DNA from: Zygnema cylindricum
Lineage: Eukaryota; Streptophyta; Zygnematophyceae; Zygnematales; Zygnemataceae
Reading direction: 5' to 3'
NCBI GenBank assembly: GCA_037447655.1
Contig: JBBHKE010003432.1
Location: 1-64,000 of the forward strand
DNA length: 64,000 nucleotides
Shown: positions 11,626-25,549 of the stretch, in pieces
Numbering within the stretch: the first letter of the stretch is position 1
Layout: each line of letters begins with the position of its first letter
The notes under the pieces: model-generated
What the model was told of the DNA's origin: nothing
Databases searched by the model: none
What the model saw: the letters and a program-made list of their open reading frames with translations, nothing else
Made by a program: the position numbers and the translations under genes

Positions 11626-12821
11626 TATTTGGGTGGTAAGGTTATTTCGAGTGTTGGAGGCCGGGAAGAGACAAAAAAGTTTGTAAAGCCGAGACCAAAA
11701 ACGGATTCACGCTTCAAAGAGTCGCGAGAACCGTCGGTAAATTCAAGGCTCGGTAAGTAAAGAGACATGAAAGAAGTACTTATAGGTGGGAAAGCGCTTT
11801 TTTCACACAATTTTTTCTTTAAAACACGTTTTTTTTTAAAAAGAGTCCAGCATGAATTCTCGATTCAAAGAGTCCCAAGAACCATCAGAAAATTCGAGGC
11901 TCGGTATGTAAAGGAACAAATGAGAAAAGGAACATTTTGATGTGGTTTTTTTCATACCACATTGGAAAATAAACTTATTACTGAAATCTTTTTAGATGAT
12001 GATTGTTAAATCTTTTTAAAGGTCATACTTTGTTCTCATACAATATTTTTAACCTTACGTAACCTCTATCGTATAATAGTAACATTCGAATCCCTCGACT
12101 TTTTCTAGTTCATTAATCATTATTTCATCAAGTCATTCATTGTTCTAACACCTTAATTGCCACTTTTGTAATTACCTCTAATATTATAATCCATTAACCA
12201 TTAAATCGTCGATAATTCTACTACCTTTTTTATCGTTTTTGTAATTACCTTAAAGTAAAAAAAAAATTAGGGTAAAAAAAAAAAAAAAAACAATTAGAGT
12301 TATGAACGCTACACCGCGGATCGTTATTAGCGTTGAGTGTAAAGAAAAAATTAGCGTCATTCATTCTAATTTAGTGCCAGGAGACGTGGCAGATTATGGT
12401 CCACGTCCTTAAATAGTGTAGTTTATTCTATTTGAGGTATTAATGTCAAAATTTTGGGGTGCCGATATAGAGTTCATAAGCTAATAACGATTTGCGGTGT
12501 ACCTTCTAATACCTTCTAATAATACCGTCTAATACCTTTTTTGTCAATTTTGTTTTATACCGATTTAATGTATCCTCGGGATTAAAACCCCGATTATGTA
12601 AATCGGCATCGTGGTCGGTTCGAGGATGGTGTATATTCGAACCGGATGATGTCTCGGTTACAAAACAAATCGTGTTTGACGAAGAAAAAAACAATTACTT
12701 TTTAGAAAAATATAGTGGATTGCCATTTTGGATTAGTGAAGAAGAGGGAAAGTTAGCGGCGAAAGATATGATTCAAATTCTGACGAAAAAGTTGAAATAT
12801 CCGCAAAGGTGGTTTCAATAA
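11626..12821 (+). CDS. 3' part of unrecognised gene with duplicated exon
   Basis: Three exons fit a consistent phase. Exon a (11626-11752, 42 codons plus 1 base) ends at gtaagt and carries RFKESREPSVNSRL. Exon b (11844-11903, 60 bases, phase 1-1) ends at gtatgt and carries the paralogous RFKESQEPSENSRL. A last exon (12625-12821) begins with a 2-base overhang in the right phase and ends KLKYPQRWFQ then stop. The intron after each duplicate is also similar, so exon and donor were copied together. I recognise no domain; the last exon is charged and contains FDEEKNNYFLEKY. The pyrimidine array ends just before exon a and would lie in the upstream intron. A family A MITE (12310-12501) lies in the last intron. 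The acceptor at 12624 lacks a good pyrimidine tract, so the last junction is the weakest. Confidence 0.4.
12310..12501 (+). mobile_element. MITE family A, 192 bp
   Basis: It begins tacaccgcggatcg and ends cgatttgcggtgta, with the same body as the 203-bp copies. It is about 11 bases shorter, mainly from a missing gaaattatta segment after the left terminus. It follows an A-rich remnant of a related element (about 12250-12309). Confidence 0.75.
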
Positions 12822-15800
12822 CGTTTTCACAATAAAGAGAAAGAGAAAGAGAAATAGAAATAGAAATAATGTGAGAGAAATAATGGAATCAATATCGAGT
12901 GTTTTGGATAGCTGCTTTAGAGAGAGAAGATGTGACTCGATTTTTGAAAATTACATTTCTTGTGATGTTTCTTTAATCATTAGTTTTTATAAATTATTTC
13001 ATTTCGTTTCGTTTGTTTTTGTTCTTAATTTTATTAATTTCCTTATTTTTATAATATTGTCCATTTCATGTCATTTCATTTTTTTTTCCCTTTCACTTCA
13101 GCTCATTTTTTTTTTGTTATAATTCATTTCATTCTTTTTTTTATGTCCATTTCATTTCGTTTCATTGCTTTATGGATGTTTATATAATGTTTGTGTGGCT
13201 ACGGATAATCGAGAATTCGTTGTGGCTGTACTCTTTTTTTTCCTTTTGATGGCATGTAGAAATGTAAAACAAGCAGATGAATGAATAAAAAACAATAACA
13301 ACAATAATAATAATAATTATAATAATAACAATAATAATAATAATAACAATAATAAAAATGCAGTCTTTTCTTCCCAATACATGATGACTATCGATAAAAG
13401 GATTGCTACACAATCCAATTTAATATAATGAGATAGAAAAACAAAAATACCGGATCACAAATTTGTCAGTTGGAGCACGCGCATACACACTTCACGAATT
13501 ATTTTTACAATTTGTAATTATTTATAATTATTTTTAGTGTCACTAGACATTGCTTTTCTGAAACAACATCATTTTTAGTCTGGAACATTGCTTCCCGAAA
13601 GAACATTTTTTATAAAATCTATTCACGGTGAATTTTTTCTTTTATTCCTGTTTTATTATAGATGCTTTAACTTTTACAAACATCAACAAGAATGCAAGAT
13701 GTTTGTTAAAATCGGCAATTAAGTTTCTTAATGTTTCCTAATTTGATTTTATCCTTTGTATAAAGGTTATATGCTTTTATTATATGTGTAGGTATTTCTA
13801 CATATAGTAGTAGGTTTAGCGATATTATTTAAAATCTTTGTGGTCATAACTGCTTTTACACAATAAAGGTTAAAGAATTTAATTATACTTGAGTATAATT
13901 CTTTTTGCCTTTTTGCTCTTATATAAGAGAAGCTTAAAAGTGGTTTTTTTAGGTCTACTAGGACTTGATATTATAATATAGGTATAAAGTAAAATTCTTA
14001 GGAATAATTTAAACCTGTAATGTAATCTTTGTATAAAAAGAAAAATATAATTACATATTTTATTTTAAGGTAATTGTTCTAATAAAAGTATATAATTTAA
14101 AAATTTGTTCATTCTTTTTATTCTTATATCTTAATTTCAAAAACATGTATCCAATTTGTTATAGAGTAATCAAGTTTGTTTAATATTAATCTTGGTTTCG
14201 TGGTTTCCTGTTTTTTTTTTTTTTTTTCAAATACAAACAGCCTGTATGATAATAAACACCAAAAAGGTATTCCGAAAAGGTATTTTTACCAAAAAGGTAT
14301 TTTTATTTTTATAAATACCAAAAAGGTTTTTTTTTTTTTTACAATAACTTTTTTTATAAATTTTTTATTGTTTATGCAACTTTCAGATTTAAAATTTTGC
14401 CATTCTAATGATTTTAAACAATTAAAAAACAGTGAGTATTTTTACAAACAAATATTGATCAATTCAGTATTGTTAGTATTGTTTATAGATTTTATCATCT
14501 ATATCAGTTATATTAACAGAAGTTTAATTAGGAGTTTGAACATCAAAAAAAAAAAGTAAAAAATTAAATAAATAATAATTTAAAAAATACAAAGATCCTT
14601 CAATTTTCTTTATGGCCTTTATCATTAACTGTAGGCCCACAATAATATATTGACACTAAAATCTAAAGATAAGTGCATTTTTTTTAATTAAAGCTGCTTT
14701 GGTATAATATTCTTTTATGATAAACTTTTATTTTAAACACTGAAAGAATTAAAAATAAAATTATTAAAATTTAAAGTGTAATTCAAACTCTAGGACTGAC
14801 TTTTTTTTTTTTTTTTTTTTTTTAATGTTTATTTAAACTAGTGAAAAAAATCATTAGACTTATAATAATTAAAATATACAACAAAGATATTGTTTTTTAT
14901 TCTTTTTCATCTATTTCTTTTACACCCCTCTGAAAAATTTCATAACCAGATTGACTTAAAAGGCAAATCTGGTGCATCTTTAATTTTAAATATAAAGTTA
15001 TTTTTAACTTTTTTTAATTGAAATCATCTTCTATTTAACTATTCTATTTTTTTTTTAGCTTTTTTAAATCAAATACATATCTTGCAGAATGTCTTACCAT
15101 ATTTCCTCCTAAAGGTTTTATCATTTTTTTTGTATATAAAAAGTCAACATTTTTTGTAGCTACCACAAAAGAAATATTTCAACAAAATATATATATAAAA
15201 AAGCCTTATTATATTTCTTCCTAAATTTTTTATCATTTTTCTTTTATATAAAAAGTCAACATTTGCTACAACTTATTTTGTAGCTACAACAATAGAAACA
15301 TTTCAACAAAATATAAAAACAATTTAAGCAATCTCCTAAGTGTTTTTCAAACTCTCCCTGATTGTTAGGTTTAAATACCTTTAGGGAGAAAGCGAAAAAA
15401 AAACTCGAATAAAAAAATAGTAATATTTTTTTTGTAGGTGCATTTAACTCCTAACTAAATAGAGAAACTAAAAACTATTCCTTGAATGGAATAAATATCT
15501 TGAATTAGCTTCATACTAAGAATAGAGGGACTGCAAAGTCAAGAGAATACCTTGGTTAAGCTTCTGAAAAGATCTTGGTTAAGCTCTAACCCTAAAAGTA
15601 CATCATTACTAAGATTCGCACTGAAAAGAACTTGGTTAAGCTTTAACCCTAGAGTTAAAAGCACATCATTATTAAGATTCGCACTAAAAAAGATAATTTT
15701 CTTCAGCAGAGAATATTAGGCAATGTACAGTAGTGAAAGTGTCGAACTAAAATAGAAAACAAAACGTATTAAAAGTTTAAACGCGCGGTTTCATTTGATT

Positions 15801-15928
15801 TACAATAACCGGTTAAAAACTTTTGTCTTTTTGTTTAGCCATAGTATAAACGCGCGGTTTCAGACGCTTTAAAATCGAGAATCGACAAAATTGGCGTTTT
15901 GTTTTATTTAAAAAGAAACGTACAGTAT
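12822..15928. other. AT-rich region without supported genes
   Basis: Long A/T runs and short weak ORFs only. Notable items are a TAA-type microsatellite at 13296-13355 and tokens reading accaaaaaggtatt at 14258-14330. A tandem duplication of about 115 bp lies at 15100-15310 (shared atataaaaagtcaacattt). A duplicated unit of about 80 bp lies at 15560-15690 (shared aagattcgcact). The 13-mer acgcgcggtttca occurs twice (about 15780 and 15849). Confidence 0.6.
13296..13355. repeat. (AAT/AAC)n microsatellite
   Basis: A run of aataataataac-type triplets. Low interest and no gene link. Confidence 0.9.
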
Positions 15929-15936
15929 CAAAATAC

Positions 15937-16815
15937 TAGTGTTGTGTATCGGTAAGGATTTGCCGATAACCGATATGGACCTTTTTTCGGGTACCCGATA
16001 ATCGATATATTGGTACGATATATCGCTATCGGTATTATCGCCGATAAATACCCGATATTTATCGGTTTTATTGGCGATAACACCGATATCGATAATTATC
16101 GGCGATATATGTACGGACCGTGCACATAAATGTACGACATATACATTAAACTGTACGTCATATTCCCCGGACATAAAGTGCAGTAGCCGCCATGAGGTCT
16201 GTACTGTTTTTGTACGAACCCAAAAAAACGATGTACCTTTCACATCCGACGCCACGTCTTTGTCCCTTTCTTCCTTGAGATCCACTGGAAACCTGCCACG
16301 TGTCAATCTGTCGACTCCTTTGGCATAAGCCGCCAAAAGAGCCATTCCGGGATGCCGGCGCTCACGTTGGCTGTCCGCTCGCATTCTCTCATTCCAAGTC
16401 GTCCGTTCGATTTTGACGGCGCGCAGAATGTTATTTTGCGTCCGTTGTACTTTGTCTCCGCCGTCCTTTATCCGTTCCATGTTCACCAGTTAGTCGGTAC
16501 AATTCCGTAAGTTGCCGTAAAATTCCTGTTATATTGACCGGCCAACGTTTCCTGTGCTGCGTTTCCCGTAATAATTTCCAGTTAAATAGTTACGGAACAG
16601 GTTCGTATACGTGGCATGCCACGCTATATAATGTAAATTTTAAAATACAGTATATAATAAGGTACTATAGTATGCGTACTATATATTTTTGAAGTTATCG
16701 CCGATATGGAATTTGTTGGTCTCGGACCAATATATCGGGACCTCTGACCGTTCGATAACCGATAACTATCGGTATCGGTGTATCGCGATAACTTTTTTAC
16801 CGATACACAACACTA
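15937..16815 (+). mobile_element. Non-autonomous hAT-like element, copy 1 (879 bp)
   Basis: It begins tagtgttgtgtatcggtaa and ends with the inverse ttaccgatacacaacacta-type terminus. It is flanked by a perfect 8-bp duplication, caaaatac (15929-15936 and 16816-16823). An 8-bp duplication plus a TAGTG terminus is typical of the hAT superfamily. The subterminal 150-200 bases at both ends are packed with tatcgg/ccgata words, plausible transposase-binding repeats. The middle is GC-richer and encodes nothing recognisable. Confidence 0.88.
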
Positions 16816-17008
16816 CAAAATACTCTTACCGCAAATTGTACCTTATAGGCATATACAAACATTTTATATTCTACTCAAAATTGCTATATCGAGTATCGGC
16901 ATTTATTTTTCGTGAATCTCAATTTTTACGACAAAATTTCAATATTCTATATCAACGTCACGATGTTTGTTGGATGCTTTACGCTTTTAGAGATATTATG
17001 CGAATATG

Positions 17009-17470
17009 TTATGTCATTAAAGAATATGCATGAGGAAAGCGCTCCAAAAGTTTTAAACGAGACGATTTAATGTTTGGAGGTTTACGTTTTGATTCGGTTA
17101 TTTTCCAACCGCCATAAAAAAATATTTTGTTTCTTACAGTCATGTAAAAAACTATAGACGTTGCCACATTAGACTTCTTCTTCTCTTCAAAAGCAAATGC
17201 AAAATTGTCGAAGAACTCTTGTTTCTTCTCCAACTGCCAATAGTGTTCCTCAAAATAATTGGTCCAATTTTGGAGCTCGATTTTTATAGCAGTGAACCAC
17301 GATTCAATTTGCAACTCCGCCTCGACTTTCAACTCCTTTTTCTCTTTCAACACTATAATGTATTTTTGGAAAAACCTCATGCCGCCTTCTTCCATCTCAT
17401 TTGTCTTTTCGACAAATGAAGTAGTTCCCTCTCAAGCGAATCAACCGGCAAAACATAAAAAAAGAAAATT
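17009..17470 (-). pseudogene. Inverted copy of coiled-coil gene exon
   Basis: On the - strand this reads EKTNEMEE, LKEKKELKVEAELQIES, NWTNYFEEHYWQLEKKQEFFDNFAFAFEEKKK: charged, helical and coiled-coil-like. It is the inverted paralogue of 20640-20960 (+), including the intron end just upstream. Here the acceptor has become ttgccg instead of ttgtag, so this copy has probably lost splicing although its frame is better kept. No known family was recognised. Confidence 0.5.
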
Positions 17471-17570
17471 GTGAGAAAAAAACTGAAAAAGAAAAAGTTT
17501 AAAACTCTAAAAGAAAAAGTTTAAAACTGAAAAAAAAAAAGTTAAGAAAACAAAAGCGAAAAGATAACAC

Positions 17571-17924
17571 AAGAAAGGAAAAAATAAAAAATATAAAACA
17601 GACATAACAAGGGAAACCGGGAAACCTCAGTTCTCAAAACTGAAATTTCATATCAATTCTCAAAACTGAAATTTAATTTCAGTTCTGAACTGAATTTTAA
17701 CCTCAGTTCATGAAACCCTAACTTCTCCCTCTCCCTCTCCCTTTCCCCTCCCTCTCCTTCTCCCTCTCCCTTTCCCCTCCCTCTCCCCTAACTTCTCCCT
17801 CTCCTTCTCCCTCTCCCTCTCCCTATTTGCCACAACTTTTGCTATCGTTTTGGTGAATTATCATTTAAAATCTACAATTATAAAAATGTTTTGACAAATT
17901 GTTTTTTTTTGTGTGTGTGCGCAC
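17571..17924. other. Non-coding, pyrimidine-rich
   Basis: Contains repeated caaaactgaaattt-like words (17634-17705) and a ccctctccctttcccctcc-type tract (17725-17825). No gene seen. Confidence 0.6.
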
Positions 17925-17989
17925 AGGTTGACGCCCTTAAAAGGGAGAAAAATGATGAAAAGGAGCTTCGAAAATAGCTTGAAGAAAAG

Positions 17990-18023
<34 letters not shown>

Positions 18024-18193
18024 GAAATTTAATTCCGGTTAATTCGATTCATGAAATTTCATTTCGATTAAGCGAAATTAAATTCACTTGACGGCGGAAA
18101 TTTTATTCGGACATGGCAATCGGTTCATCAACCAGGTGAGGACCCGATGTCAATGTGTTTTGATGAAAATTAATGTAATTTCAAAGAGTTGTA

Positions 18194-18298
<105 letters not shown>

Positions 18299-18569
18299 AT
18301 ATTTTCTGAAGCATATGAATTACCTCTGCTTTTCATTAAATTCACTTGCATTTTTTATAAGTTAAATGATTTAAATTATTAGGGTGGACCCTATTTACAC
18401 CACATTATAGAGTGGACCACCATGTTTTTAATCCGAAACCAAAAAATATTCTTACAGTCTTGGTTTTTTTTTTTTTTTTTTTTTTTCTTTTTGTGTTGGT
18501 TGAAGGCCGTCAAAATGAGAACAAGGCTGAAAAAGAACTTCGTGAACAGCTTCAAGTAGAGGTACACCC

Positions 18570-18570
<1 letters not shown>

Positions 18571-18646
<76 letters not shown>
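18571..18646. repeat. (CT)n microsatellite after a splice donor
   Basis: About 75 bases of ct repeat start eight bases after the exon-like piece ending in caagtagag. Equivalent tracts occur at 17994-18020 and 19496-19580. Confidence 0.95.
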
Positions 18647-18648
<2 letters not shown>

Positions 18649-19492
18649 ACTAAAATTTAATTTCAGTTTTGAACTTTCAATTCATGAAATTTCATTTCAG
18701 TTCAGAACTGAAATTTAATTTCATTTGTGAACTGAAATGAAATTTTAGGAACTGGACTTTTATTTCAGCACTTATATGGCCATCAGTCATTTATCAACAC
18801 AGGTAGGACTTCGATGTCAATCTTACCACTCTCTCCCTCTCTAACTCTCTCCCCTTCATCTGTGTGCAGTCGATGAAGAACCCAAAATTCTAAATGGCAA
18901 GGATAGGCAACGATGAACCAGATACGAATTAGAAACCACAACTTGCTAGTTATATCGCTAAAATAAATGGCTTATTAGATTTTCAACAACATGAGAATAA
19001 CTTAGACTGGCCTCATTAAATTACAAGTTCTTTGCAAATCTAGTGGTTGTCTGGATTCTGCCATTTGGGTATTGTCGCAACAACGCTCCCGAGTTTCATT
19101 AAATACGCACGAAAAATCAATACGTCAATGTGTTTTGATGAAATTAGCGTAATTTCAAAGAATTTCAGTTGTATATATATAACTCTATGGATTATATATA
19201 TATATATGTATATTTTCTGAAAACATTTTTTCATAGAATACATTTTGTAGTTTCAGAAAAATAATGTGACATATGATTTACCTCTGCTTTTCATTAAGTT
19301 CACTTGCATTTTTTAGATGTTAAATGATTTCAAATTATTAGGGTGGACATTTGACCCTTTTTACACCACATTATAGAGTGGACCACCATGTTTTTAATCC
19401 ATAATCAAAAAAATTCTTCATTTTTTTTTTTTAGTAGTTAGCCTCAAAATAAAAACAAGGCTGTTGCTTCTGGTGCTCTAGAGGTAAGTCTC

Positions 19493-19544
<52 letters not shown>

Positions 19545-20639
19545 TTCTTTTTGTTTCTCTCTCTCTCTCTCTCTCTCTCCCTCTTTATTGAAATTTAATT
19601 TCAGTTCTGAACTTTCGGTTCATGAAATTTCATTTATGGCCATCAGTCATTCATCAACACAAGCAAGACTTGGATGTCAGTCTTTTAACTCTCTCCCTCT
19701 CTAACTCTCTCCTCTTTATTTTTGTGCCAGTCGATGAAGGACCCAAAATTCTAAAGGGTAAGGATGGGCAACGATGACCTAGTAGAAACCACAACTTGCT
19801 GGTTATATCGCTAAAATAAATGGTTTATTAGATTTTCAACAACATGAGAATAACTTAGACTGGCCTTAGTACAGTACGAGTTCCTTGCAAATCTAGTGCT
19901 GACACTGTTGACACTTAGCCTAAAAGTCAAGTCCCGTCTGTTTTTTTTTTTTTTTGTCTGTCTTTTTTGTGTGGATAAGCCAGTTGGGTTGTGTAGCAAC
20001 AATGCTGTAAATTTTCGTCAAATACGTGTAAAAAATCAATACGTCAATGTGTTTTGATGAAATTAGTGTAATTTCAAAGAATTTCAGTTGTATTCTCATA
20101 GAATATTTATTCATATTTATATATCTGTGTATATTTTCTGAAAACATTTTTCATAGAATACATTTTGGAGTTTCAAAAAATAATGTGTCATATGATTTAC
20201 CTCTGCTTTTCATTAAATTCACTTGCATTTTATAGAAGTAAAATGATTTAAAATTATTAGGGTGGACATTTGACCCTATTTACACCACGTTATAGAGTGG
20301 ACCACCATGTTTTTAATCCGAAACCAAAAAATATTCTTACAGTCTTGGTTTTTTTTTTTTTTTTCTGTTATCAAGGTCGGCTAAATTGTGAACAGCTTCA
20401 AAAGAACTTCGAATGCCTTTCCAGAAGACGCAAAAAAAAATTTTAACGAGGAAATGCCCCAAAATCAGGAGCGAGGCTTTAAGTAAGAACTTTGCCTAAT
20501 GAGATGTCTTTTATTTCCCATCCTTTGTTCTCCTCTTCTTCCGTTGCCAGGGAGTGCCAGAGGATGAGCGTTTTTGTTCTTGAAGCATCCGCCCGTTTTT
20601 TTTAGAGTTTTAAACTTTATCTTTTTCAGTCTTTTTCTC

Positions 20640-21219
20640 ACAATTTTTTTTTTTTTATGTTTTGTAGGTTGATTTGCTTGAGAGGGAGCTATTTCATTCT
20701 GTCGAAAAGACAAATGAGATGGAAGAAGTCAGCAATACGTTACAGTGTTGAAAGAGAAAAAAAAATTGGAAGTCGAGGTGGAAAGTTTGAAAGTCGAGGC
20801 GGAGTTGCTAACCGAATCGTAGTACATAGCTGTAAAAACGAGCTTTAAAATTAGACTAATTATTTTGAGGAATAGTATTGGCAGTTGGAGAAGAAACAAT
20901 TTTTTTCGACAATTTGGCATTTGCTTTCGAGGAGAAAAATTAGACTTTTCACGAGGAGAAAGAGGAGTTTGAAAGGAGACAAAAATTCTTATACCGCATT
21001 CAATCCTCTTTTGAAGAGAAGAAGAAGAGCTTCAAAGCAGAAAAAGAAGCGTTCGAAAGGGAGAGGAAATCGTACGAGGAAGTGGAGGAGATAGAAGAGA
21101 TGGAGTCTTCGGAGGAGAGGATGGAACAGGGGATGTATGAAGAGGTGCTGTACAGTGTCGTAAAAAAAGTGTGTGATGATGTTTCGGAGGAAGAAGACGC
21201 TTTTGTTTCGGAACTCTGA
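20640..21219 (+). pseudogene. Decayed coiled-coil gene, 3' end
   Basis: After a good acceptor (ttttgtag at about 20668) the frame reads VDLLERELFHSVEKTNEMEE. It is then broken by stops at about 20748, 20820 and 20940. A final open stretch (about 20943-21219) is strongly charged: EEKEEFERRQKFL, FEEKKKSFKAEKEAFERERK, EEVEEIEEMESSEERMEQ, ending EDAFVSEL and stop. It looks like a long alpha-helical coiled coil. It pairs with the inverted copy at 17009-17470. A live gene with exons that skip the stops cannot be excluded. Confidence 0.45.
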
Positions 21220-21391
21220 AGGCTTTGTGTAGAAAGTTTCGAATAGAGATAGAAAAAAAAAAAGATGCAAAAAAAAAAAAAAAAATGTAAGAAAAAGTAT
21301 ATTTTGTGATTATGTAAGTAGAAACAAATCATTTTTTTTTTCAATGGCCATTTGTTTGAAGGCTAAATGTGCTAGCACTCTCTTTTGGGGG

Positions 21392-21900
<509 letters not shown>

Positions 21901-23960
21901 AGTCTTGAAAAAAAAAAGAATAACACTTCAAAAGAATAAGGAACAATTCAAAATTTTAGTTTAAAGTGATTTTTTTTTCTTTGTAGGCAAATGAATGTCA
22001 ATGTCATTATGTAGAAACTGGAATTTTTAGGCCTTGGAATCTTTTATTTTTTTCAAATTTTGTGAATTTTTTTAAATCCACATTGAATCGATATTTTTAT
22101 GTTTTTAAATTAAAAAATTGTGATGATTCTGCTCAATTTTTTTTTATTTTTTCACCTTTTTGTCTTTATCTCTTTCTCTCCTTGTCGTTTTTTCTCTCAC
22201 TTTTACTAATTGAACTTAAATTTCTCTTCGATTAAGATTTAAAGTTAAATGAAATCTAAATCAATTTAGATTTAGATTCAGATTCAAATTTTTAGACTCA
22301 AATAATATGTAGATTTTAGGTGGTGGTCATTTTTTTGTTAACTTTGCGAAACTTTTATCATCAGTTTGTTGTTTTCAATTCAGGCATAGATTGGGATTTT
22401 GATACCAGTTCCGAATTAGTGATAAATTTTGACTCGATTTGGATTCAATTTCAGTTGCGATGTTCAGATTCGAATTCGGATTTGATATTTAGATTCAGAT
22501 TTTATTATTGTTTCGGTTTCGATTTTTTGTTCAAATCTTTGATTCGGGTCTGGATTTTGAGTTGGATTTGAATTTGCATTTCAATTCACATCCGTGTTTG
22601 GATTCAGTCCCGGATTTAACTTAGAACCCAGATTCGAGTTTGGCTTTAATTTCAGATTTTGATTCAATTTGATTCGTTTTGGACTATTATTCAGATTTAT
22701 CTGATTTAAAATTCTATCAAGATCGGCTAATTTTAAGTTGTTTTACGATATTCTACGAAGTTTTAGTCTCAAAGACTCGATTTATGGACAATAGACTCAA
22801 TTTCTAAACCACAGTTTTGGGTCTTTAAGATAGTAAGTTTTAACCATAGGCATAGGAATAGAAATAGGAATAAGTATGAGAACAAGAAAATGTAAGTTTG
22901 AAGCATAAGAATAGGAATGGGAATAGGAACAAGGACAAAAACATAACATAACAGTGCAACAACCGATATAAAAAAAACGATCAAATAAAAGATATGAAAA
23001 AAAAATAAGAATGGTAATCGGAATTTCAATTGCACCAAGATCTACAGAATTCAGTTGGCATTATATTCCATTTTTTATGGTGATCTTGTTTTAAGAGAGC
23101 AAGTGAACATGAAGAACTATTTTTTGTTTGTAAACACCAGAAGCTCATTGCCAAAGAAAAACCAAATTAAGCAACTATTAATATATGGGCTAACATGTTC
23201 TTTAGAAGCAATAAATATACACTTCACTACTGCAAAAACACTAAATACATAGCTCCGTAAAAACCACACATTTGAGTTGGTGATGAGATATCTATATACG
23301 GTCAAGATAAAAAAAAAAAATATTTGAACTATTTCTTAGCTAAGTTTTATGTCAATGGATTATATGCTTTAATTTTGCAGCTTTTTGTATTTTTGCTTTT
23401 AACTTTTCGTATTAAAAACTAATCTGGTCCCCAACACCTTGAAACTTTAAGAGACTTATGTTTTCTACCTGTCCAGCCACTACATAAGTTGCAACTATCT
23501 GTCCACTGCAAGAATAGTTGTCTGTAATTTCTAAAAAACATATTTTTCAAGAATAGTGACAAAAAAAATCGCACAAATAACAATGAAAACTAGATAAGAC
23601 AATCTTGAACGAGTATGAGGCACAAAGAACTGCAAATATTTACAAAAAACAAGAAAACAAGCTTCAATATATATCGACATATCTGTCCGTTAGATCAAAA
23701 AAATATCAAGATATTGGGTTTTTCAATATAGCGACGAAATATACTGATTAGTGGGTACCTAAAATTAAGTATATTTGAATATCGTCAAGAAGCTCTCGAT
23801 ACACAACATTATTTAACACATGTTTTGGGTGAAAGTCCTATAGCTCTATTACGATGTAACCATCCATACGGCAATCTTCTTGTAAAACGTAAAACTTCAT
23901 AGCTGCCATCACTCTTAGTTCAAAATCATAGAATGATTAAAAAATTCGGTGGCCAATTAG
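21901..23960. other. Non-coding, low-complexity region
   Basis: A degenerate gattcagattt-like word fills 22240-22700 (variants of gat-t-c/t-g/a-gattt). A ggaataggaa-type word fills 22845-22940. No ORF with a recognisable domain. The atatcgacatatctg words near 23675 may be relics of the hAT-like repeat. Confidence 0.5.
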
Positions 23961-23969
23961 ACCGTTAAA

Positions 23970-25062
23970 CCGTAAGATGCATCCAACGGAGGAGGAAGAG
24001 GAGACAACCACTTTGGGGTTAAAGGAGGCTACTAAATGAAAGGGGGCGGCAAAGGTGGCTCTAGTGATAACTAAAGCATCTAGAGCTTCTGTGGAGATGA
24101 AAACAGAGGCAAACGATAGAAAAGGGAGAGGGCCTCCGAAAGGAGTATGCCATTTTTGCAGGAAAACGGGGCATTACATGGCAAATTAGAACCGGCTTGC
24201 AGCTCTAAGGATCAAGGATGGGCAAGCTAACGTGAGCCAACGGGAGAAGAAGATGGTTGTTCTCACACAGGTTCATGGAAATGAGGATGATGAGTCATCT
24301 CAAGAGGACGAGGAGTCGGAGGAACTTCTTTTGAACGAAAAATTGTATAATAACCAAGTGAAGATTATGAGAAAGCAAAGATGTGCCTTGGAGGAGTCCG
24401 AGAGAAACCAGAGGAAGGATGGATCATCAACTCCGGAGCTTCAATGCACATGTGTCGAGATAAAAGGTTGTTTGCAAAACTCATGAAAAATTCCTTCAGT
24501 TGAGATTGAGCTAGGGGATGGGCGGATAGTAAGAACTAGCCTAGCTGGATCAGTTAATCTCACGGTGTTACTCGATGGGAAAGCATCAATTGTAACCTTG
24601 TCAGAAGCATTTTATTTCCCAAAGTTGAGCAAAAATCTGATCTCAACCTTTCTGTTGGATGAAATGGATTTTGACACTAATACTAGTAAGGGAATTATGA
24701 CACTTAGTTTGAAAGATGAGGTTTACTTCATAGCTGAAAAAAGAAGGCAACGAATGTTTCACATTATTTTGAGTAATGGTAAACAATGACTTTTGTATAC
24801 CTGTGTAAATGATGTATCATTGTGGCATTAGAGATTGGGGCATGTTCATATACACAGGCTAAATGAAATGCGCTCTAAAGGTATTGTAAAAATGATTGAG
24901 CCTTGGGAGGAAATGGAAATGGATGATTGTAGTGGATGTGCACAAGAGAAGATACACATGTTGCCATTTCCCAAAACTGTCAAATTTAGAGAGGAAAAGG
25001 TGTTAGATTTGGTACACACTAATGTCTGGGGACAAGTGTCATGCCACATCACGTCGCCGCAT
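23970..25062 (+). pseudogene. Ty1/copia gag-protease-integrase fragment
   Basis: A zinc knuckle, CHFCRKTGHYMAN, sits at about 24149, with its final Cys replaced by sequence running into a stop. It is followed by an acidic linker and a protease-adjacent stretch with a lost DSG motif (SSTPELQCTCVEIK around 24430). Then come SLAGSVNLTVLLDGKASIVTLSEAFYFPKLSKNLIST (shown here only as a position, 24538-24650) and the GAG-pre-integrase motif LGHVHIHRLNEMRSKGI. It ends where the integrase should begin (LDLVHTNVWGQVS at about 25040). Stops lie at about 24190, 24484, 24788 and 24830. Its closest relative in the window is the - strand element at 26822-28384. Confidence 0.8.
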
Positions 25063-25549
25063 TTTAATTGTATTTAATCGTATAGAGATGGTCATTTAAG
25101 ACCTACGCCACACTAACTTGCACTTTTGTACGGTTGGGTGGTAACAAGTCCGTACGAGAACTCGACAAACACCGTGAAACCCTAAGACAAGTTGGATTCT
25201 GTGCGCGAAGTCGTCAAGCGTCGTGGAACCCGCGAACATTTTGAATTTTGTACGCCTATTCATTAGGCGCCGGAATTCAGGCGAACTAATTTAAGTTGCC
25301 GTCCAGGATTTCTGCGAATCAATTTGAGTTGCCGTCCAGACTATCTGGGAACCGAAACATTAACGTGAAAGTATGTCAGGACGAACTCGAATCTACGACC
25401 ACAAAAGATGCAAGCGAAAAAACGAACCACATTCAGATTGCACACGACAACGCGATTGGTCCATTTTTAGTCGTGGACCCTTCGAGGTTTGTGTAGAAAT
25501 TAGTGGTTATTTTTAGTATTTTCTAGGTCTAAAATGAAAGGCAGAAAAG
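25063..25549. other. Probable LTR-related DNA, unresolved
   Basis: Follows the broken integrase edge. It contains a duplicated phrase, agttgccgtccag (about 25290 and 25328). No coding evidence. It may be the distal part of the LTR described next. Confidence 0.35.
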
